NCBI GenBank assembly: GCA_035378845.1
Contig: DAOSUP010000037.1
Location: forward strand, 1-5,528
DNA from: JAKOUL01 sp035378845
GTDB taxonomy: Bacteria; Dictyoglomota; Dictyoglomia; Dictyoglomales; Dictyoglomaceae
Direction of reading: 5' to 3'
Length of the DNA: 5,528 nucleotides
Numbering within the stretch: the first letter of the stretch is position 1; every line of letters begins with the position of its first letter. Positions 5,185-5,528 of this stretch are shown one piece after another. The notes under the pieces are model-generated. The model ran no database searches and was not told where the DNA came from. It worked only from the letters and a program-made list of their open reading frames with translations. The translations under genes were made by a program, and so were the position numbers.

Positions 5185-5386
5185 ATAAAATAACTATTAA
5201 TGGAACTTTAGAGAAGATTTTGAAGTTTTTAAGGGCAATTAATCAACTTAGATCTAATCTTTTAAAATATCATTGCAAGAAACGAAATTGAACATCTTTG
5301 TAGAGGAATCCTCTTTAAGAGAATCTTGTAAAGGAAAAAGCTACCTATCATTTAGGTAGATAAAATGTTAATCAGGGGGTGATCAA
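5185..5386 (+). other. Structured 5' leader without a recognisable gene
   Basis: Between the promoter and the start codon at 5387 I find no ribosome binding site with a usable start. It contains three local stems: AGAGG-AAT-CCTCT at 5302-5314, a perfect 7-bp stem CTACCTA/TAGGTAG at 5341-5359 with a TCATT loop, and ATCA/TGAT at 5371-5383, which places the GGGGG of the ribosome binding site in its loop. The right side of the 5341-5359 stem includes TTAGGT, the same core as the inverted-repeat elements upstream. None of the stems has a following U-run, and I cannot match it to a known riboswitch class. A stop-to-stop frame at 5181-5291 has no start codon and no recognisable product. Confidence 0.35.
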
Positions 5387-5497
5387 ATGACAAAATCTGT
5401 GAAAGATGGAAGATTCAGCCAAAATCGGCATAGGCAAAATACTTCGTTTATGAATGAGTTATACGTCATTGGCAAAAATGGATTGTTATGGGAATAG
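5387..5497 (+). CDS. Small ORF of 36 codons, unknown product (possibly a gene fragment)
   Basis: ATG 5387 is preceded by AGGGGGTGAT (5374-5383), a ribosome binding site as strong as those of the real genes here, which is the main reason to list it. The product starts MTKSVKDGRFSQNRHRQN and ends NGLLWE; it is basic and hydrophilic, with no membrane segment, signal peptide or known motif. I do not recognise it. Its stop codon ends one base before another ATG at 5499, so it could be a leader peptide coupled to the next gene. Alternatively, like the methyltransferase fragment, it could be the surviving start of a broken gene: a neighbouring frame (ATG 5406, MEDSAKIGIGKILRL, then TGA) reads equally well, hinting at a frameshift. 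Confidence 0.35.
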   Translation: MTKSVKDGRFSQNRHRQNTSFMNELYVIGKNGLLWE

Positions 5498-5498
5498 A

Positions 5499-5528
5499 AT
5501 GAAACAGAACAAACTATTTACAATCTTG
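5499..5528 (+). CDS. Possible start of a gene running off the window
   Basis: ATG 5499 opens a frame read as MKQNKLFTIL to the window edge. A short basic start followed by hydrophobic residues would suit a signal peptide or membrane anchor. GGGAA about six bases upstream is a weak ribosome binding site, and the ATG lies one base after the stop codon of the 36-codon ORF, which would allow translational coupling. The same frame is open from ATG 5454, so the true start could be further upstream. Ten codons are too few to identify a product. Confidence 0.25.
   Translation, partial: MKQNKLFTIL

Noticed and set aside
5181..5291. Stop-to-stop frame in the leader region (ITINGTLEKILKFLRAINQL...)
   Set aside because: It has no start codon or ribosome binding site, and its Lys/Leu/Asn-rich content is expected from AT-rich DNA.
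1..5528. CRISPR arrays, tRNA or rRNA genes, transposases
   Set aside because: I found no regularly spaced direct repeats, no tRNA-like cloverleaf, no rRNA segments and no transposase or integrase motifs on either strand.

Overview
The window has Gram-positive-like features: strong purine-rich ribosome binding sites (AGGGGG, GGAGGTGAT), consensus TTGACA/TATAAT promoters and an AT-rich background. The gene content (an alkyltransferase-like protein, a DUF3795 remnant, CPBP-family membrane proteins, an ABC-2 exporter) is of the kind common in anaerobic Firmicutes and some other anaerobic lineages. I cannot name the organism from the sequence. Every recognisable gene and gene remnant is on the + strand.

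Layout. Positions 1-271 hold a likely promoter (11-38) and no recognisable gene. A cysteine-less MGMT/ATL-type protein is encoded at 272-754, followed by a decayed DUF3795 gene (774 to about 1000). Two unrelated CPBP-family membrane proteins (putative intramembrane proteases) lie at 1103-1807 and 1949-2635. An overlapping ABC ATPase/ABC-2 permease pair occupies 2788-4466. From about 4600 the sequence becomes very AT-rich and decayed: the first 28 codons of a SAM-dependent methyltransferase with an intact ribosome binding site (4609-4695), the carboxy-terminal remnant of an ABC-exporter ATPase domain with a stop codon and an internal deletion (4810-5079), a near-perfect promoter (5151-5178), a hairpin-rich leader of about 200 nt, a 36-codon ORF (5387-5497), and the start of another possible gene at the right edge (5499 onward).

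The most interesting structure is between the genes. Four intergenic elements (1001-1053, 1831-1924, 2647-2715, 4511-4582) each have ends that pair as imperfect inverted repeats, an internal GC-richer hairpin, and a right arm built on a (G/C)TTA core. Two of them (1001-1053 and 4511-4582) are clearly related in sequence. Each lies downstream of a gene or gene remnant and upstream of the next gene, none has the U-run of a terminator, and the genes they separate are functionally unrelated and point the same way. This resembles the gene/attC alternation of an integron cassette array. No integrase is in the window and some boxes deviate from the attC consensus, so this is a hypothesis.

The genes do not form one pathway. 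The only clear functional unit is the ABC ATPase/permease pair, which should be one exporter. The two CPBP proteins could be immunity or membrane-protein-processing factors. The MGMT-like protein would be a DNA-lesion binder rather than a repair enzyme.
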